Source: Caldilineaceae bacterium | Lineage (GTDB): Bacteria > Chloroflexota > Anaerolineae > Caldilineales > Caldilineaceae | Direction of reading: 5' to 3' | DNA length: 57,128 nucleotides | Assembly: GCA_020845455.1 (NCBI GenBank) | Contig: JADLFO010000023.1 | Span: 1 to 57,128 of the forward strand | In this document: positions 22,706-32,424 of the stretch, in pieces | How positions within the stretch are numbered: position 1 is the stretch's first letter | How the letters are laid out: every line of letters starts with the position of its first letter | The notes under the pieces: model-generated | Databases searched by the model: none | What the model was told of the DNA's origin: nothing | What the model saw: the letters and a program-made list of their open reading frames with translations, nothing else | Made by a program: the position numbers and the translations under genes

Positions 22706-23602
22706 ATGCAGCGCGGACTTTCGTACATCAAGCGAGCCTTCTGGCGGGCTATCCAGCGAATTGACGATGCAGACATTAGTTTACTCCAGGCATTGCCGAA
22801 AGAATACAAACGAGCAATGGTGCGCCGACTGCTCTCAATACTGCCGAAAGCATATCCCGACGAGATGATCGAAGTCGAAGGCGTTCCGTTTCGATTGAGT
22901 GGTTCAGATACTGCGAAACTCATGTATGTCACAACACAAGACGGTGTCGCCGCCTATCTACGTCGCCATCTGGCGCCGGGTATGACGGTAATTGATGTTG
23001 GGGCTAATATCGGCTTCCATACAGTGCTTGCAGCAAAGATGGTCGGGCCGGCTGGTTGTGTCCATGCCGTCGAACCGGCCAAAGAGACCGTCATCGAACT
23101 ACGAAAAAATGTGCAACTGAACCGGCTTTCGAATGTGATGGTTCACCCTTGTGCAGTTGGTACGGCTACTGGGGAAACAACATTCTATGTACGCGGCGGC
23201 CATGGCGCTCAAAACAGCCTATTCAACGATCATCTAAATCGTCCAGTCCTATCCACTCATCTAGTGGCAATTAACCGGCTTGATGACCTTATACAAGGTC
23301 CAGCAGATATAGTTAAGATTGACGTTGAAGGCGGGGAACTCGAAGTCCTAATGGGAATGGAACGAATTCGCACCGAAAATCCTAAGTTGCGTATGGTGCT
23401 AGAGTGGTGCCCTGTCATGCAGGAAAAGACGGGTCACGGCCCCACGCAACTGCCTGAAACGCTGCTCGCCCACGGCTTTGCGGTGGATATCATATCGCCA
23501 TTTACAGCCCCCTTGCGTTCCGTCACCGACATTCACGCCATTCTGCCCAGGGTAATTGAGCAGAGCGCACATATGGTCGACATCGCCGCGGTGCGCGGCT
23601 GA
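22706..23602 (+). CDS. FkbM family methyltransferase
   Basis: A 298-residue S-adenosylmethionine-dependent O-methyltransferase of the FkbM family, which methylates sugars or polyketides. Motif I is V-I-D-V-G-A-N-I-G-F-H-T near residue 93, followed by V-H-A-V-E-P-A and V-K-I-D-V-E-G-G-E-L-E-V-L, the hallmark FkbM C-terminal motif. I use ATG 22706, since GGAG (22693-22696) is 9 bases upstream; TTG 22691 is an alternative. The coding sequence is visibly richer in A/T, with codons such as TTA, ATA, CGA and AGT that neighbours avoid, suggesting recent acquisition. It lies between the glycosyltransferase and kup. Confidence 0.88.
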   Translation: MQRGLSYIKRAFWRAIQRIDDADISLLQALPKEYKRAMVRRLLSILPKAYPDEMIEVEGVPFRLSGSDTAKLMYVTTQDGVAAYLRRHLAPGMTVIDVGANIGFHTVLAAKMVGPAGCVHAVEPAKETVIELRKNVQLNRLSNVMVHPCAVGTATGETTFYVRGGHGAQNSLFNDHLNRPVLSTHLVAINRLDDLIQGPADIVKIDVEGGELEVLMGMERIRTENPKLRMVLEWCPVMQEKTGHGPTQLPETLLAHGFAVDIISPFTAPLRSVTDIHAILPRVIEQSAHMVDIAAVRG

Positions 23603-23648
23603 CCGGCCCTTCGATTTGCCCCGTTCACAAACCGCAAAGGTATCCTCT

Positions 23649-25574
23649 ATGCACGGCTCCCAGCGCACACAAGAACAGACCGCAACCGAGTCGAACCATC
23701 ATACGCCCCCCGTCGGGCGTCATCTGTTTCATCTGTCGCTCGGCGCGCTGGGCGTGGTCTATGGCGATATCGGCACCAGCACGCTCTATGCCTTCCGCGA
23801 GTCCTTCCACCATTCCCATGGCATCGAACCGCTGGCTGCCAATATCCTGGGCATCCTCTCGCTGATCTTCTGGGCGCTGATCATCATCATTTCGGTCAAA
23901 TACCTGATCTTTGTCATGCAGGCCGACAACGAAGGCGAAGGCGGCATCCTGGCGCTGACCGCGCTCATTCGCCCGCCGCGCGTCCAACGCTATACGCGCC
24001 AGTGGCTCCTCATTCTACTGGGGCTATTCGGCACCGCCCTGCTCTACGGCGACGGCATGATCACCCCCGCCATCTCCGTGCTCTCGGCGGTCGAAGGGCT
24101 GGAGATCGCCACCCCCTTTTTCGCGCCCTATGTCGTCCCGATCACCATCGTGATCCTGGTGGTACTCTTTCTCTTTCAAAGCCGCGGCACCGAACGCGTC
24201 GGCAAGGTCTTTGGCCCGTTGATGCTGCTCTGGTTTGGGGTATCAGGGCTGCTGGGCCTCAGTTGGATCATCCGCCAGCCAGGCGTCTTGGCGGCGGTCA
24301 ACCCCTGGTATGGCGCACAGTTCTTTATTCATAACGGCTGGCGCGGCTTTCTGGTGCTCGGTTCGGTCTTTCTGGTGGTCACAGGCGGCGAGGCGCTCTA
24401 TGCCGACATGGGCCACTTTGGCAAGCGCCCCATTCGCCTGGCCTGGTTTGCGGTCGTTCTGCCCGCACTGCTGCTCAACTACTTTGGGCAAGGCGCGCTG
24501 CTGCTTCAACACCCCGAAGCGGTCATCAACCCCTTCTACCGCATGGCCCCCTCCTGGGCGCTGCTGCCCGTCGTCGTCCTGGCGACGATGGCCACGGTCA
24601 TCGCTTCGCAGGCGCTGATCACCGGGGCATTCTCGCTGACCAAACAGGCGGTGCAGTTGGTCTATCTGCCGCGCACCGCCATCGAACACACCTCCCCCGA
24701 AGAGATCGGACAGGTCTATATCCCCTCGGTCAATTGGATCCTGATGGTCTCCTGTATTGCGCTGGTCCTCGCCTTTCGCACGTCGAGCAACCTGGCCGCG
24801 GCCTATGGCGTGGCCGTCACCACGACCATGGTCGTGACCACGTTGCTGCTCTTCTCGGTGGCGCGCAACCTGTGGAAGTGGTCGCTGCCGGTCTCACTGC
24901 TCTTTGCGGGCTTTTTCCTGCTGGTGGATGTGGCCTTCTGGGGCGCAAATCTGGTAAAGATCCCCCACGGCGGCTGGTTCCCCCTGGTGATCGGAGCGAT
25001 AGTCTTCACCCTCATGACCACCTGGCATCGCGGGCGCGAGATCCTGGCCGACCGGCTGCGCGTGGGTACGTTGCGCTTTGAGGACTTCGCCAAACAGGTA
25101 CACCGCAAACAATATGCCCGCGTGCCCGGAACCGCAATCTACATGTACAGCGACCCGACAGGCACCCCCCCGGCGCTTCTGCAGAACCTGGAACACAACA
25201 AGGTCTTGCATCAAGCCGTGGTGCTGCTCTCGGTGCAAACGGAGGATATTCCCAAAGTCCCCGCCAACCGCCGCATCCAGTATGAAAAGCTGGAAAACGG
25301 CTTCCACCGAGTTATTCTCTGCTATGGATTTATGCAGGTCCCCAACGTTCCCTATGGCCTGGAGCTGCTGCCGTCGTCGGTTCTGGCGCTAGACCCGCAA
25401 AAGGCCAGCTATTTTCTGGGCCGAGAACGGCTGCTCGCCAGTGAACACCCCGGCATGGCGCTCTGGCGCGAGCAGCTCTTTGCGCTCATGGTCCGCAACT
25501 CGCGCCCCGCCACCGACTTCTTCCGGCTGCCGGTGGATCGCGTCGTGGAACTGGGTTCGCACGTCGAGATATAA
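23649..25574 (+). CDS. kup: KUP-family potassium uptake protein
   Basis: A 641-residue membrane protein of the HAK/KUP/KT family, which imports K+ with protons. It has the family signature V-V-Y-G-D-I-G-T-S-T-L-Y-A-F in the first helix and about 12 transmembrane segments to residue 460. The D-N-E-G-E-G-G-I-L-A-L, G-D-G-M-I-T-P-A-I-S-V-L-S-A-V-E-G and Y-A-D-M-G-H-F-G motifs are all present. A cytoplasmic C-terminal domain of about 180 residues follows. ATG 23649 is preferred: it has AAAGG 8 bases upstream and avoids overlap with the FkbM gene. It converges on the ABC permease gene with only 4 bases between stops and no terminator. Confidence 0.95.
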   Translation: MHGSQRTQEQTATESNHHTPPVGRHLFHLSLGALGVVYGDIGTSTLYAFRESFHHSHGIEPLAANILGILSLIFWALIIIISVKYLIFVMQADNEGEGGILALTALIRPPRVQRYTRQWLLILLGLFGTALLYGDGMITPAISVLSAVEGLEIATPFFAPYVVPITIVILVVLFLFQSRGTERVGKVFGPLMLLWFGVSGLLGLSWIIRQPGVLAAVNPWYGAQFFIHNGWRGFLVLGSVFLVVTGGEALYADMGHFGKRPIRLAWFAVVLPALLLNYFGQGALLLQHPEAVINPFYRMAPSWALLPVVVLATMATVIASQALITGAFSLTKQAVQLVYLPRTAIEHTSPEEIGQVYIPSVNWILMVSCIALVLAFRTSSNLAAAYGVAVTTTMVVTTLLLFSVARNLWKWSLPVSLLFAGFFLLVDVAFWGANLVKIPHGGWFPLVIGAIVFTLMTTWHRGREILADRLRVGTLRFEDFAKQVHRKQYARVPGTAIYMYSDPTGTPPALLQNLEHNKVLHQAVVLLSVQTEDIPKVPANRRIQYEKLENGFHRVILCYGFMQVPNVPYGLELLPSSVLALDPQKASYFLGRERLLASEHPGMALWREQLFALMVRNSRPATDFFRLPVDRVVELGSHVEI

Positions 25575-25578
25575 CGTC

Positions 25579-28197
25579 CTATTCACTGCGCAGCGCCTCG
25601 GCGGGCTGGATCTGCCCCATGCGCCACGCCGGGTAGAGGCCGGCCACCAGCGCCGCGCCCAGCGCCACTGCAACCGCCTGGCCGAACTCCCACGGGTCCA
25701 GCCGCATCTCCAGCGTCCAGCCAAACGAACGCAGGTTGATGATATAGATCAAGATCACCGCCAGCACAAAGCCGGTGGGGATCGCCAGCAGCCCGGCGCT
25801 TGCGCCCATCAACCCCGTCTCCAAGAGCGAAAGCCGCCACAACTGGCCGCGCGTCATGCCCGTGGCGCGCAGCACGCCGATCTCACGCACCCGCTCCAAC
25901 TGCAAGCTCATCAGCGTGCTGAGGATGCCAATAAAGGCCACCAGCGTCGCCAGCAGTTGCAGCGCCACCGTAATGGCAAAGGTGCGGTCAAAGACATCCA
26001 GCGCGTTCTGGCGCACCCCGCGGTTCGAGCGGATCAGCAGGTCGGCGCGGCCCGCAAAGACGGCGCGCAGATCGGCCACGGTCGCATCCACATCCACGCC
26101 CGGCTGCACAAAGAGCGCAATAGCCGAGATGGCGCGGTCATGCCACCGCTGCCGGTAGACTGGGTCATGCATAAAGACCACCGGATTGACGTCAAAGTCT
26201 ACCGCGATCCCCACAATGGGGAAGGCATGGCGGCCCTGGTCGGTTTGCAGCAGCAGGTCGTCGCCCACAGCCAGGTCAAAGCGGTTTGCCATCGGCTCGT
26301 TGACGATCACGCCGCCCCGCGTCACCGCGGCCCAGGCAGCCTGCCAATCGCCCACCGCAGCGCGATAGCGCCGCTTGGCCCCGGCCAAATCCTGGCTCAG
26401 CGCCACCAGCCGCACGCTCTGCGCGGTCTCACCGCCGCCGGCCTGGGGCAAGAACGCGGCCACGTCTACCCCGCGCGTCGTCGCCGTGGCCGCGATGCCG
26501 GGGGCAGCCGCCAACTCCGCCGCCAAGCCAGGGTCCAAGGTTGTCAGCACCTGGTTGGCGTTGAGCGACGGCGGCGACACATAGATGTCGGCCTGGAGCA
26601 CATCCTCCAACCACAGCTCCACCGTCGTGCGGAAGCTGCCGATCATCACCCCCACGCCGATGATCACGCTCACCGCCACCATCAGCGCGGCCACCGCCAC
26701 CGACGTACGGCTGAGCGAGCGCACCACCGTGCGCGGGGCCATGCGCCCGATCACTCCGGCGCGACGCAACAGCCGCTGCGCGCCCGCCATCAGCCCCAGC
26801 GTCAGCAGCGGCGTGAGCAGCGCCGCGCCCACAATCACCGCAAACAGCCCGGCAAAGGCAACCACCAGATTCCATTCGGGGATCAGCAGCAGCGCGCCCA
26901 GCGCCAGCAGCCCCAACGACGCCAGCCCCAGCCAGGGCAGCACGCGCCGCGCCCGCTCCTCCACGTTCGAGCGGCGCAGCGCGCCTGCGGGCGGCACGCT
27001 GGTCGCCTCCAGGGCAGGCAGCGCCGCGGCCGTCAGCGCCGCGCTCACGCCGATGGCCGCGCCCTTGACCAGCGTCCAAAACGGGATCTCCACCTCGCGC
27101 ACCGAGACCACAAAAAAGAGGTCGTTGATGGTGCGCGTCACCAACTGCACCGCACCGCGGCCCAGCGCCACCCCCAAGCCCAGCCCGACCAGCGTCCCCA
27201 GCACGCCGAGCAGCACCGCTTCCAGCAAGATCAGCGCATAGATCTCGCGGCCGGTCATGCCCAAGGCGCGCAGCGTGCCGATGACCGGCCGGCGCTGCAC
27301 CACGCTAAAGGTCACGGTGTTGTAGATCAAAAACATGCCCACCACCAGCGCCAACAGGCTGAGCGCGGTCAGGTTCAACTCAAAGGCCGCGGTCATCTCG
27401 GCGACCGTGCCGCCGCGCGCGCTGCTCGGAACCAACCGCGCATCCGGCGGCAGCAAAGCGCGGATCGCGGCCAGGTCGGCGTCGCCTGCCGGGCCGGGCG
27501 GGATCAAGAGGTCAATGCGGTCTAGACGGCCCACGCGGCCCAAGACCTCCTGCGCCGTGGCGATGTCGGCGATCAACAGCGTGTCGAGGGCGCGGCGGCT
27601 CAGGTCGTCGGTGGGGTCGAGCAGCCCGGCGATGGTCAAGGTGTGACGGGTTGTGCCCAGCCGCGCGGTCAGCGTGTCGCCCGGGGCCAGCCCATAGCGC
27701 GCCGCCACCGCCGTGCTGATCAGCACCGTTTCCGGCTGCACCATCAACGCAGTCAAATAGTCGGGAGCAGGCTCGCGCGCGCCGCTCTGCCCCAGATAGC
27801 TGCGAAACGGCGCTTCGGCAAAGGGGTCTACACCCAACAGCCGCATCAGCTGGCTGTCCAATTCGGCCACGACCACATAATTTTCGACCACCGGCGCACC
27901 GGCGCGGAAGCCTAAATCACGGCGCAACTGCGTATAGAACGCCTCGTCCAGCCCGCTCGGCCCGCCCACAATCGCATGGGTGGCGCGGCCCGTCACCGTC
28001 TCCGTGCCCAGGGCAAAGGCGCGCTGCGCCGACCCGTTCGCCAGGTCGATCGCCACGATCATCGCCACGCCAATCGCCACCCCCGCGATCAGAAACAGGC
28101 TCTGCAGCGGTCTGCGCCAGGCATAGCGCCACGCCAGCCGCAAGATCGAACGATAGGCCATCGGGGGCGCAGCACGGGCGGACATAGAACGCGGCAT
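25579..28197 (-). CDS. ABC transporter permease, duplicated FtsX/MacB type
   Basis: An 872-residue integral membrane protein with two FtsX domains. One N-terminal helix (about residues 25-48, [12 protein letters not shown]) is followed by a large extracytoplasmic domain and three helices around 255-400. A middle section contains a second first-helix copy near 485-515, a second extracytoplasmic domain and three final helices at about 735-860. This is the layout of single-chain permeases that pair with MacB/LolD-type ATPases and move lipoproteins, peptides or drugs. The start at 28197 is set by GGGGGCGAG just upstream and lies 10 bases after the ATPase stop. Substrate unknown. Confidence 0.88.
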   Translation of the reverse strand: MPRSMSARAAPPMAYRSILRLAWRYAWRRPLQSLFLIAGVAIGVAMIVAIDLANGSAQRAFALGTETVTGRATHAIVGGPSGLDEAFYTQLRRDLGFRAGAPVVENYVVVAELDSQLMRLLGVDPFAEAPFRSYLGQSGAREPAPDYLTALMVQPETVLISTAVAARYGLAPGDTLTARLGTTRHTLTIAGLLDPTDDLSRRALDTLLIADIATAQEVLGRVGRLDRIDLLIPPGPAGDADLAAIRALLPPDARLVPSSARGGTVAEMTAAFELNLTALSLLALVVGMFLIYNTVTFSVVQRRPVIGTLRALGMTGREIYALILLEAVLLGVLGTLVGLGLGVALGRGAVQLVTRTINDLFFVVSVREVEIPFWTLVKGAAIGVSAALTAAALPALEATSVPPAGALRRSNVEERARRVLPWLGLASLGLLALGALLLIPEWNLVVAFAGLFAVIVGAALLTPLLTLGLMAGAQRLLRRAGVIGRMAPRTVVRSLSRTSVAVAALMVAVSVIIGVGVMIGSFRTTVELWLEDVLQADIYVSPPSLNANQVLTTLDPGLAAELAAAPGIAATATTRGVDVAAFLPQAGGGETAQSVRLVALSQDLAGAKRRYRAAVGDWQAAWAAVTRGGVIVNEPMANRFDLAVGDDLLLQTDQGRHAFPIVGIAVDFDVNPVVFMHDPVYRQRWHDRAISAIALFVQPGVDVDATVADLRAVFAGRADLLIRSNRGVRQNALDVFDRTFAITVALQLLATLVAFIGILSTLMSLQLERVREIGVLRATGMTRGQLWRLSLLETGLMGASAGLLAIPTGFVLAVILIYIINLRSFGWTLEMRLDPWEFGQAVAVALGAALVAGLYPAWRMGQIQPAEALRSE

Positions 28198-28207
28198 GGC
28201 TCGCCCC

Positions 28208-29035
28208 CTAGTCGCTGCCATACAGGTCCGGGTGCTGGGCGCGCCAGGTCTGGTCGCCGATCAGCTTGCCATGCACCAAATGCAGCACGCGGTCAGCCTG
28301 CGCCGCCACCTCCGGCGCGTGGGTTGCCATAAACAGCGTCTTGCCTGCGCCGCGCGTCAGTTCCAGCAGCAGCGCCAGCACGCTTTCGCCCGTCTCCTCG
28401 TCCAGATTGCCGGTCGGCTCGTCGGCCAGGATCAGCAGCGGGTCATGCACCAGGGCGCGCGCGATCGCCACGCGCTGCTGTTCGCCGCCGCTGAGTTTGT
28501 CCGGATAGGTCTGCAAGCGGTCGCCCAGCCCCACGCGGCCCAACAGCGCCGCGGCGCGCTCGCGCACCCCGGAGACGCCGCCCGCCAGTTCCAGCGGCAG
28601 CGTCACATTCTCCAGCACGGTCAGTGTGGGGATCAGGTTGAAGAACTGAAAGACAATGCCGATATGGCGGCGGCGAAAGAGCGTGCGCGCCTGTTCGCTC
28701 AGGGCGGTGATCGTCACGGCCTCCACCGTTCCATCACCGGTATCGTCGGTGTAGATCGTGACATCGCCGCTGCTCGGCGCGTCGATACCGGAGATCAGGT
28801 TGAGCAGCGTGCTCTTGCCGCTGCCCGACTTGCCCAGGAGACAGACAAACTCGCCGGCGTAAAACTCTCGGTCGAGCGCGTCCAGCACCAAGCGTTCTTC
28901 TCCGGCTTCGGTATAGCGTTTGCTCAACTGCTCCAGGCAGAGGATGACGGGCTTGTGCGGCGCGGCGCACCCAGGCCGGGGGCCGCTCCCGATAGGCAGT
29001 AACGGAGACAGAGAATCTGCAACAGGTCCATACAT
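28208..29035 (-). CDS. ABC transporter ATP-binding protein (LolD/MacB type)
   Basis: A 275-residue ATPase. Walker A is G-K-S-G-S-G-K-S-T near residue 69, the Q-loop is V-F-Q-F-F-N-L, the signature is L-S-G-G-E-Q-Q-R, Walker B is [13 protein letters not shown] and the switch His is in M-A-T-H. The A-D-E-P-T-G-N-L-D form and short loops mark the LolD/MacB/FtsE group, matching the FtsX-type permease 10 bases downstream. The first 30 residues before the conserved L-E-Q-L-S-K-R-Y are atypical and the start has a weak ribosome site. An insertion of about 15 residues ([10 protein letters not shown]) precedes the Q-loop. Confidence 0.92.
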   Translation of the reverse strand: MYGPVADSLSPLLPIGSGPRPGCAAPHKPVILCLEQLSKRYTEAGEERLVLDALDREFYAGEFVCLLGKSGSGKSTLLNLISGIDAPSSGDVTIYTDDTGDGTVEAVTITALSEQARTLFRRRHIGIVFQFFNLIPTLTVLENVTLPLELAGGVSGVRERAAALLGRVGLGDRLQTYPDKLSGGEQQRVAIARALVHDPLLILADEPTGNLDEETGESVLALLLELTRGAGKTLFMATHAPEVAAQADRVLHLVHGKLIGDQTWRAQHPDLYGSD

Positions 29036-29142
29036 CGGTCAAATACAGTCTTTCCAACTGGTGCAATGCCACAAAAATTGTAAACACTTTCTCAACTGCC
29101 ATAGTTCGGAGATTTGCAGGATAAACGATCCATGCTCTATCC

Positions 29143-29172
29143 CGTACGGACACGATAGTTCGTATCCGTACG
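29143..29172. promoter_or_regulatory. Long dyad upstream of the ABC exporter operon, possible operator
   Basis: CGTACGGAcACGA (29143-29155) pairs with TCGTaTCCGTACG (29160-29172), 12 of 13 positions, around TAGT. It lies 108 bases before the ATPase start. About 40 bases further upstream on the minus strand is CTATACTTAGGGTG (about 29225-29212), containing a TATACT box without a recognised -35. No T run follows the dyad. The rest of 29036-29379 includes a TATACT at 29312-29317, ahead of the rightward dehydrogenase, and nothing else I can name. Confidence 0.5.
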
Positions 29173-29379
29173 CACGGCATCTACGGCTTGTTCGATGTCG
29201 CTTCTTTTCGCACCCTAAGTATAGCCTCAGCAGCCTTAACCGTCTGTCGGGGATGTGACAATGGCAGCGTAGGCGGGGCAGACGGAAACCCGGCAGCAAC
29301 CCCAGCGGGTGTATACTGGAAGGGGGAGGAACAAAGCCCTCCTCTTGACAGATATTCCTAACCGACGGGAGATCGACAG

Positions 29380-30453
29380 ATGGCCTACCCAGCCACGATG
29401 ATGGCGGCCCAACTGCACGGGCCGAAGGACCTGCACATCAACCAAGTGCCCCACCCCGGCGCTCCCGGCCCAGACCAGGTGCTGCTGCGCGTCACCGCCG
29501 TGGGCATCTGCGGCAGCGACCTGCACACCTACCAAGACGCGCGCATCGGCGACACGACGCTGAACGCGCCGCTCACCTTGGGTCACGAGTTTGCCGGCAT
29601 CGTGGAGGAGGTCGGCCCAGGCGACGCCCTCGACGGCGAGTTCCGGCCCCTGCTGCGCGGCATGCGCGTCGCCGTGGACCCGGCCCAACCCTGCGGGCGC
29701 TGCGAAATGTGCGAACAGGGCCACCCCAACCTGTGTCACCGGCTGCACTTCTGCGGTCTCTACCCCGACCCCGGCAGCCTCTCGCAGTGGATGCATGTCC
29801 CGGCGCACACCTGTTTCCCCGTTCCCGACGACTTCGACGACGCCACCGCCGCCCTGCTCGAACCGCTGGGCGTCGCCATCCACGCCACCGACCTGGCCAA
29901 ACTGCGCGTGGCCGACAGCGTGGCGATCCTGGGCGCAGGCTCGATCGGCCTCTGCATCCTGCAGACGGTGCGCGCCTCGGGCGCACAGCCGATCTATGTC
30001 GTGGACCAGTTTCCCTGGCGGCTGGCCGTCGCCGAGGAACTGGGCGGCATCCCTGTCAACTTCCGCGAGCGTGACGCCGTGGCCGCCGTGCGCGAGGCGA
30101 CCCACGGCCGCGGCGTCGATGTCGCCATCGAGGCCGCCTGGGCCGATCAGTCGATCCAGTGGTCGGCGGAAATGGCGCGGCTGGGCGGGCGGCTCGTCCT
30201 GGTGGGCATCCCCGGCGACAACCGGCTGCAGATGAACCACGCCACGGCGCGGCGCAAGGGGTTGACCATCCGCCTGGCGCGGCGCATGAAACATGTCTAC
30301 CCGCGCGCCATCCAGTTGGTGGAAAGCGGCGCGGTCAACTTGACCAGCCTGGTCAGCCACCGCTTCCCGCTGGCCGAGGCCCCGACCGCCTTTGCGCTCA
30401 ACGACGCCTACCAAGACAACGTGGTCAAGGTGATCATCGACGCCAACCGTTGA
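29380..30453 (+). CDS. Zinc-dependent medium-chain alcohol/polyol dehydrogenase
   Basis: A 357-residue MDR-family NAD(P)-dependent dehydrogenase. Catalytic zinc ligands are Cys in G-I-C-G-S-D-L-H, then [12 protein letters not shown]. The structural zinc site is the four-Cys lobe C-G-R-C-E-M-C-x7-C near residue 107. The Rossmann motif is G-A-G-S-I-G-L near residue 187. These fit the sorbitol/threonine dehydrogenase group; the substrate cannot be told. GGGAG lies 8 bases before ATG 29380. An RHS-type fragment begins directly after its stop codon. Confidence 0.9.
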   Translation: MAYPATMMAAQLHGPKDLHINQVPHPGAPGPDQVLLRVTAVGICGSDLHTYQDARIGDTTLNAPLTLGHEFAGIVEEVGPGDALDGEFRPLLRGMRVAVDPAQPCGRCEMCEQGHPNLCHRLHFCGLYPDPGSLSQWMHVPAHTCFPVPDDFDDATAALLEPLGVAIHATDLAKLRVADSVAILGAGSIGLCILQTVRASGAQPIYVVDQFPWRLAVAEELGGIPVNFRERDAVAAVREATHGRGVDVAIEAAWADQSIQWSAEMARLGGRLVLVGIPGDNRLQMNHATARRKGLTIRLARRMKHVYPRAIQLVESGAVNLTSLVSHRFPLAEAPTAFALNDAYQDNVVKVIIDANR

Positions 30454-30465
30454 TCGCCCGTCGCG

Positions 30466-30850
30466 CCTCTGCGCACGCTGACCCAAGGGACGACGGTAGA
30501 GACGTACTGGTACGATGAGGCCGGGCAGCGGGTGCGCAAACAGCGCGGCAGTGCCGTGAGCTACTACCCCAACCGCTACCACGAGCGTGAGGGGAGTGCG
30601 GTCACCAAAGTCTACTATCTGGGCGAGATGCCCATCGGTCTGCGTGTGGTGGGTTCGAGCACAGTCACCTATCTGCACACCGATGCACTGGGCAGTGTGG
30701 TGCTGGCGACGCAGGGGACAAGCATCACTGGCAGCCGCCTCTACCACGCCTATGGCGCCAAGCGCAGCGGCAACGACTTTGCCTTTGAGCGTAACTATAC
30801 CGGCCGGCGCTTGGATGACACGGGCTTGCTGTACGGCGGCGCACGCCCTG
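30466..30850 (+). pseudogene. Orphan RHS/YD-repeat core fragment
   Basis: The frame reading from just after the dehydrogenase stop encodes YD-repeat sequence: E-T-Y-W-Y-D-E-A-G-Q-R-V-R-K, then Y-Y-L-G-E-M-P-I, T-Y-L-H-T-D-A-L-G-S-V, and Y-T-G-R-R-L-D-D-T-G-L-L. These are the C-terminal core motifs of RHS-family proteins. It lacks any start region. It ends where the conserved Y-G-A-R-Y-Y-D-P would begin and is abutted by the antiporter gene. After about 30845 the frame only reads antisense to that gene. It is a remnant of a much larger RHS gene, probably left by rearrangement. Confidence 0.8.
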
Positions 30851-30851
30851 C

Positions 30852-32339
30852 CTACTCCAGCGCCTGGACAGCGGGCGCGATCGCGCCGGCGGCGGCAATG
30901 CGTTGTCGCACTTCGGCCAGTGCTCTTGGCTCGGCCAGCACAAAGAGCGTGTCGCGTGCGTGCAGCACCGTCCCGCCGCTGGGAACCAAGAAGCTGTTGT
31001 CCCGGCCCACCAAGACCAGCAGCGCACCCGGCGGCAGCCCCAACTCCAGCAGCCGCTTCCCCACCGCCGGCGAACCTTCGGGCAGTTCGATCTCGACCAT
31101 TTCACCCTGGATGCTGTTGCTCGGCTCAAACTCCAGCGGCGCGCGCGGGCGCAGCCGCATCGGCGCATCCAAATGCAGCCAGCGCGCCACCAGCGGGATC
31201 GTGCTGCCCTGCAGCAAGACCGAAGTCAGCACGATAAAAAAGACGACGTTGAAGATCCAGTCGGCCTGCGGCACGCCGGCCAGCAGCGGGAAGGTCGCCA
31301 GCACAATCGGCACCGACCCGCGCAGCCCCACCCAGCCGATAAAGATGCGTTTGCGCAAGCTAAAGCCAAAGGGCAGCAGCCCCGCAAACACGCTCAGCGG
31401 GCGCGCCACAAACATCAGGAAAAACGCGATCAGCAGCCCCGTGCCCGCCACGCCCAGCAGCCGCGACGGGAAGACCAACAGCCCCAACGTGACAAACATG
31501 GCGATCTGCATCAGCCAGGCCAACCCGTCGTGAAAACGCATCAGGCTGCGCCGGTGGATCACCGCGCTGTTGCCGATCACCAGCCCCGCCAGATAGACGG
31601 CCAAAAAACCGTTGCCGCCCAACAGAGCCGTCGCGCCGTAGATCAACAGCACACAGGCGATGGTCAGAACCGGGTACAGCCCCTCATATTCCAGCCGCAC
31701 CCGGTTGAGCAGATAGACCGTCAGCCTCCCCAGCAGCACCCCCGCCGCGCCGCCCAAGACCATCTGCAGCAAAAACATCCCCACCAGATCCGTTATCGAA
31801 TCCGATGTCCCCATCAGCAGCCCGATTAGCCCCGTGGTCAGGAAGATCGCCATCGGGTCGTTGCTGCCCGATTCCAGTTCCAACAGCGATTTGAGGTTGC
31901 CGCGCAGCGAGACCCCGCGCGAGCGCAAAATCGCAAAGACCGCGGCGGCATCAGTCGAGGAAACGATCGAGCCTAAGAGCAGCCCCACCAGCAGCGGCAC
32001 GCCGATCACATAGGCGACAAACAGCCCCACGATCAACGCCGTCATCAGCACGCCCAGCGTCGCCATCACCAAGCTCGGCATCAAAACCGGGCGCACCTGA
32101 CCCCACGATGTATCAAACCCGCCAGAGAACAGGATAAAGACCAGCGCCACCACGCCCAACGACTGCGACAACGCCGCATCCGCAAAATAGATGCCGCCGA
32201 TCCCCTCCGAACCGGCCAGCATCCCCAACGCCAAAAACAACACCAGCGCAGGCACGCCAAGCCGCCCCGACGCCTTACTGGCGACGACACTCAGAAGAAG
32301 GAGTATCGCGGTTCCCAGGAGAATATAGTCAAAGGGCAT
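30852..32339 (-). CDS. Potassium/proton antiporter, CPA1 family (NhaP2/CvrA-like)
   Basis: A 495-residue protein. Residues 1-400 form about 12-13 transmembrane helices of a cation/proton antiporter. Family motifs include L-F-S-G-G-F-D-T, S-S-T-D-A-A-A-V-F and E-L-E-S-G-S-N-D-P-M-A, whose Asp residues carry the protons. A cytoplasmic TrkA-C-like (RCK-C) domain occupies about residues 410-485 (M-V-E-I-E-L-P-E-G-S-P-A-V-G-K-R-L). That arrangement is characteristic of NhaP2-type K+/H+ antiporters. It may balance Kup-mediated K+ uptake; the genes are not adjacent. The start has a poor ribosome site. Confidence 0.9.
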   Translation of the reverse strand: MPFDYILLGTAILLLLSVVASKASGRLGVPALVLFLALGMLAGSEGIGGIYFADAALSQSLGVVALVFILFSGGFDTSWGQVRPVLMPSLVMATLGVLMTALIVGLFVAYVIGVPLLVGLLLGSIVSSTDAAAVFAILRSRGVSLRGNLKSLLELESGSNDPMAIFLTTGLIGLLMGTSDSITDLVGMFLLQMVLGGAAGVLLGRLTVYLLNRVRLEYEGLYPVLTIACVLLIYGATALLGGNGFLAVYLAGLVIGNSAVIHRRSLMRFHDGLAWLMQIAMFVTLGLLVFPSRLLGVAGTGLLIAFFLMFVARPLSVFAGLLPFGFSLRKRIFIGWVGLRGSVPIVLATFPLLAGVPQADWIFNVVFFIVLTSVLLQGSTIPLVARWLHLDAPMRLRPRAPLEFEPSNSIQGEMVEIELPEGSPAVGKRLLELGLPPGALLVLVGRDNSFLVPSGGTVLHARDTLFVLAEPRALAEVRQRIAAAGAIAPAVQALE

Positions 32340-32424
32340 CGAATGTCTTCTAGCCGGTTGGCGGGGAACGCTTGTCGATTTGTTTTGTTTGCCTATGCTG
32401 TCCTACAAAGCCGGTGCGACTCGC

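Noticed and set aside
29312..29317. TATACT as the promoter of the zinc dehydrogenase
   Set aside because: There is no -35 box at 15-19 bases and no TGn extension in the correct place, so I mention it only as a possible -10.
30532..31533. A 333-codon frame starting in the RHS fragment
   Set aside because: Only its first third is RHS sequence; the rest is antisense to the antiporter gene. I report the RHS part alone.
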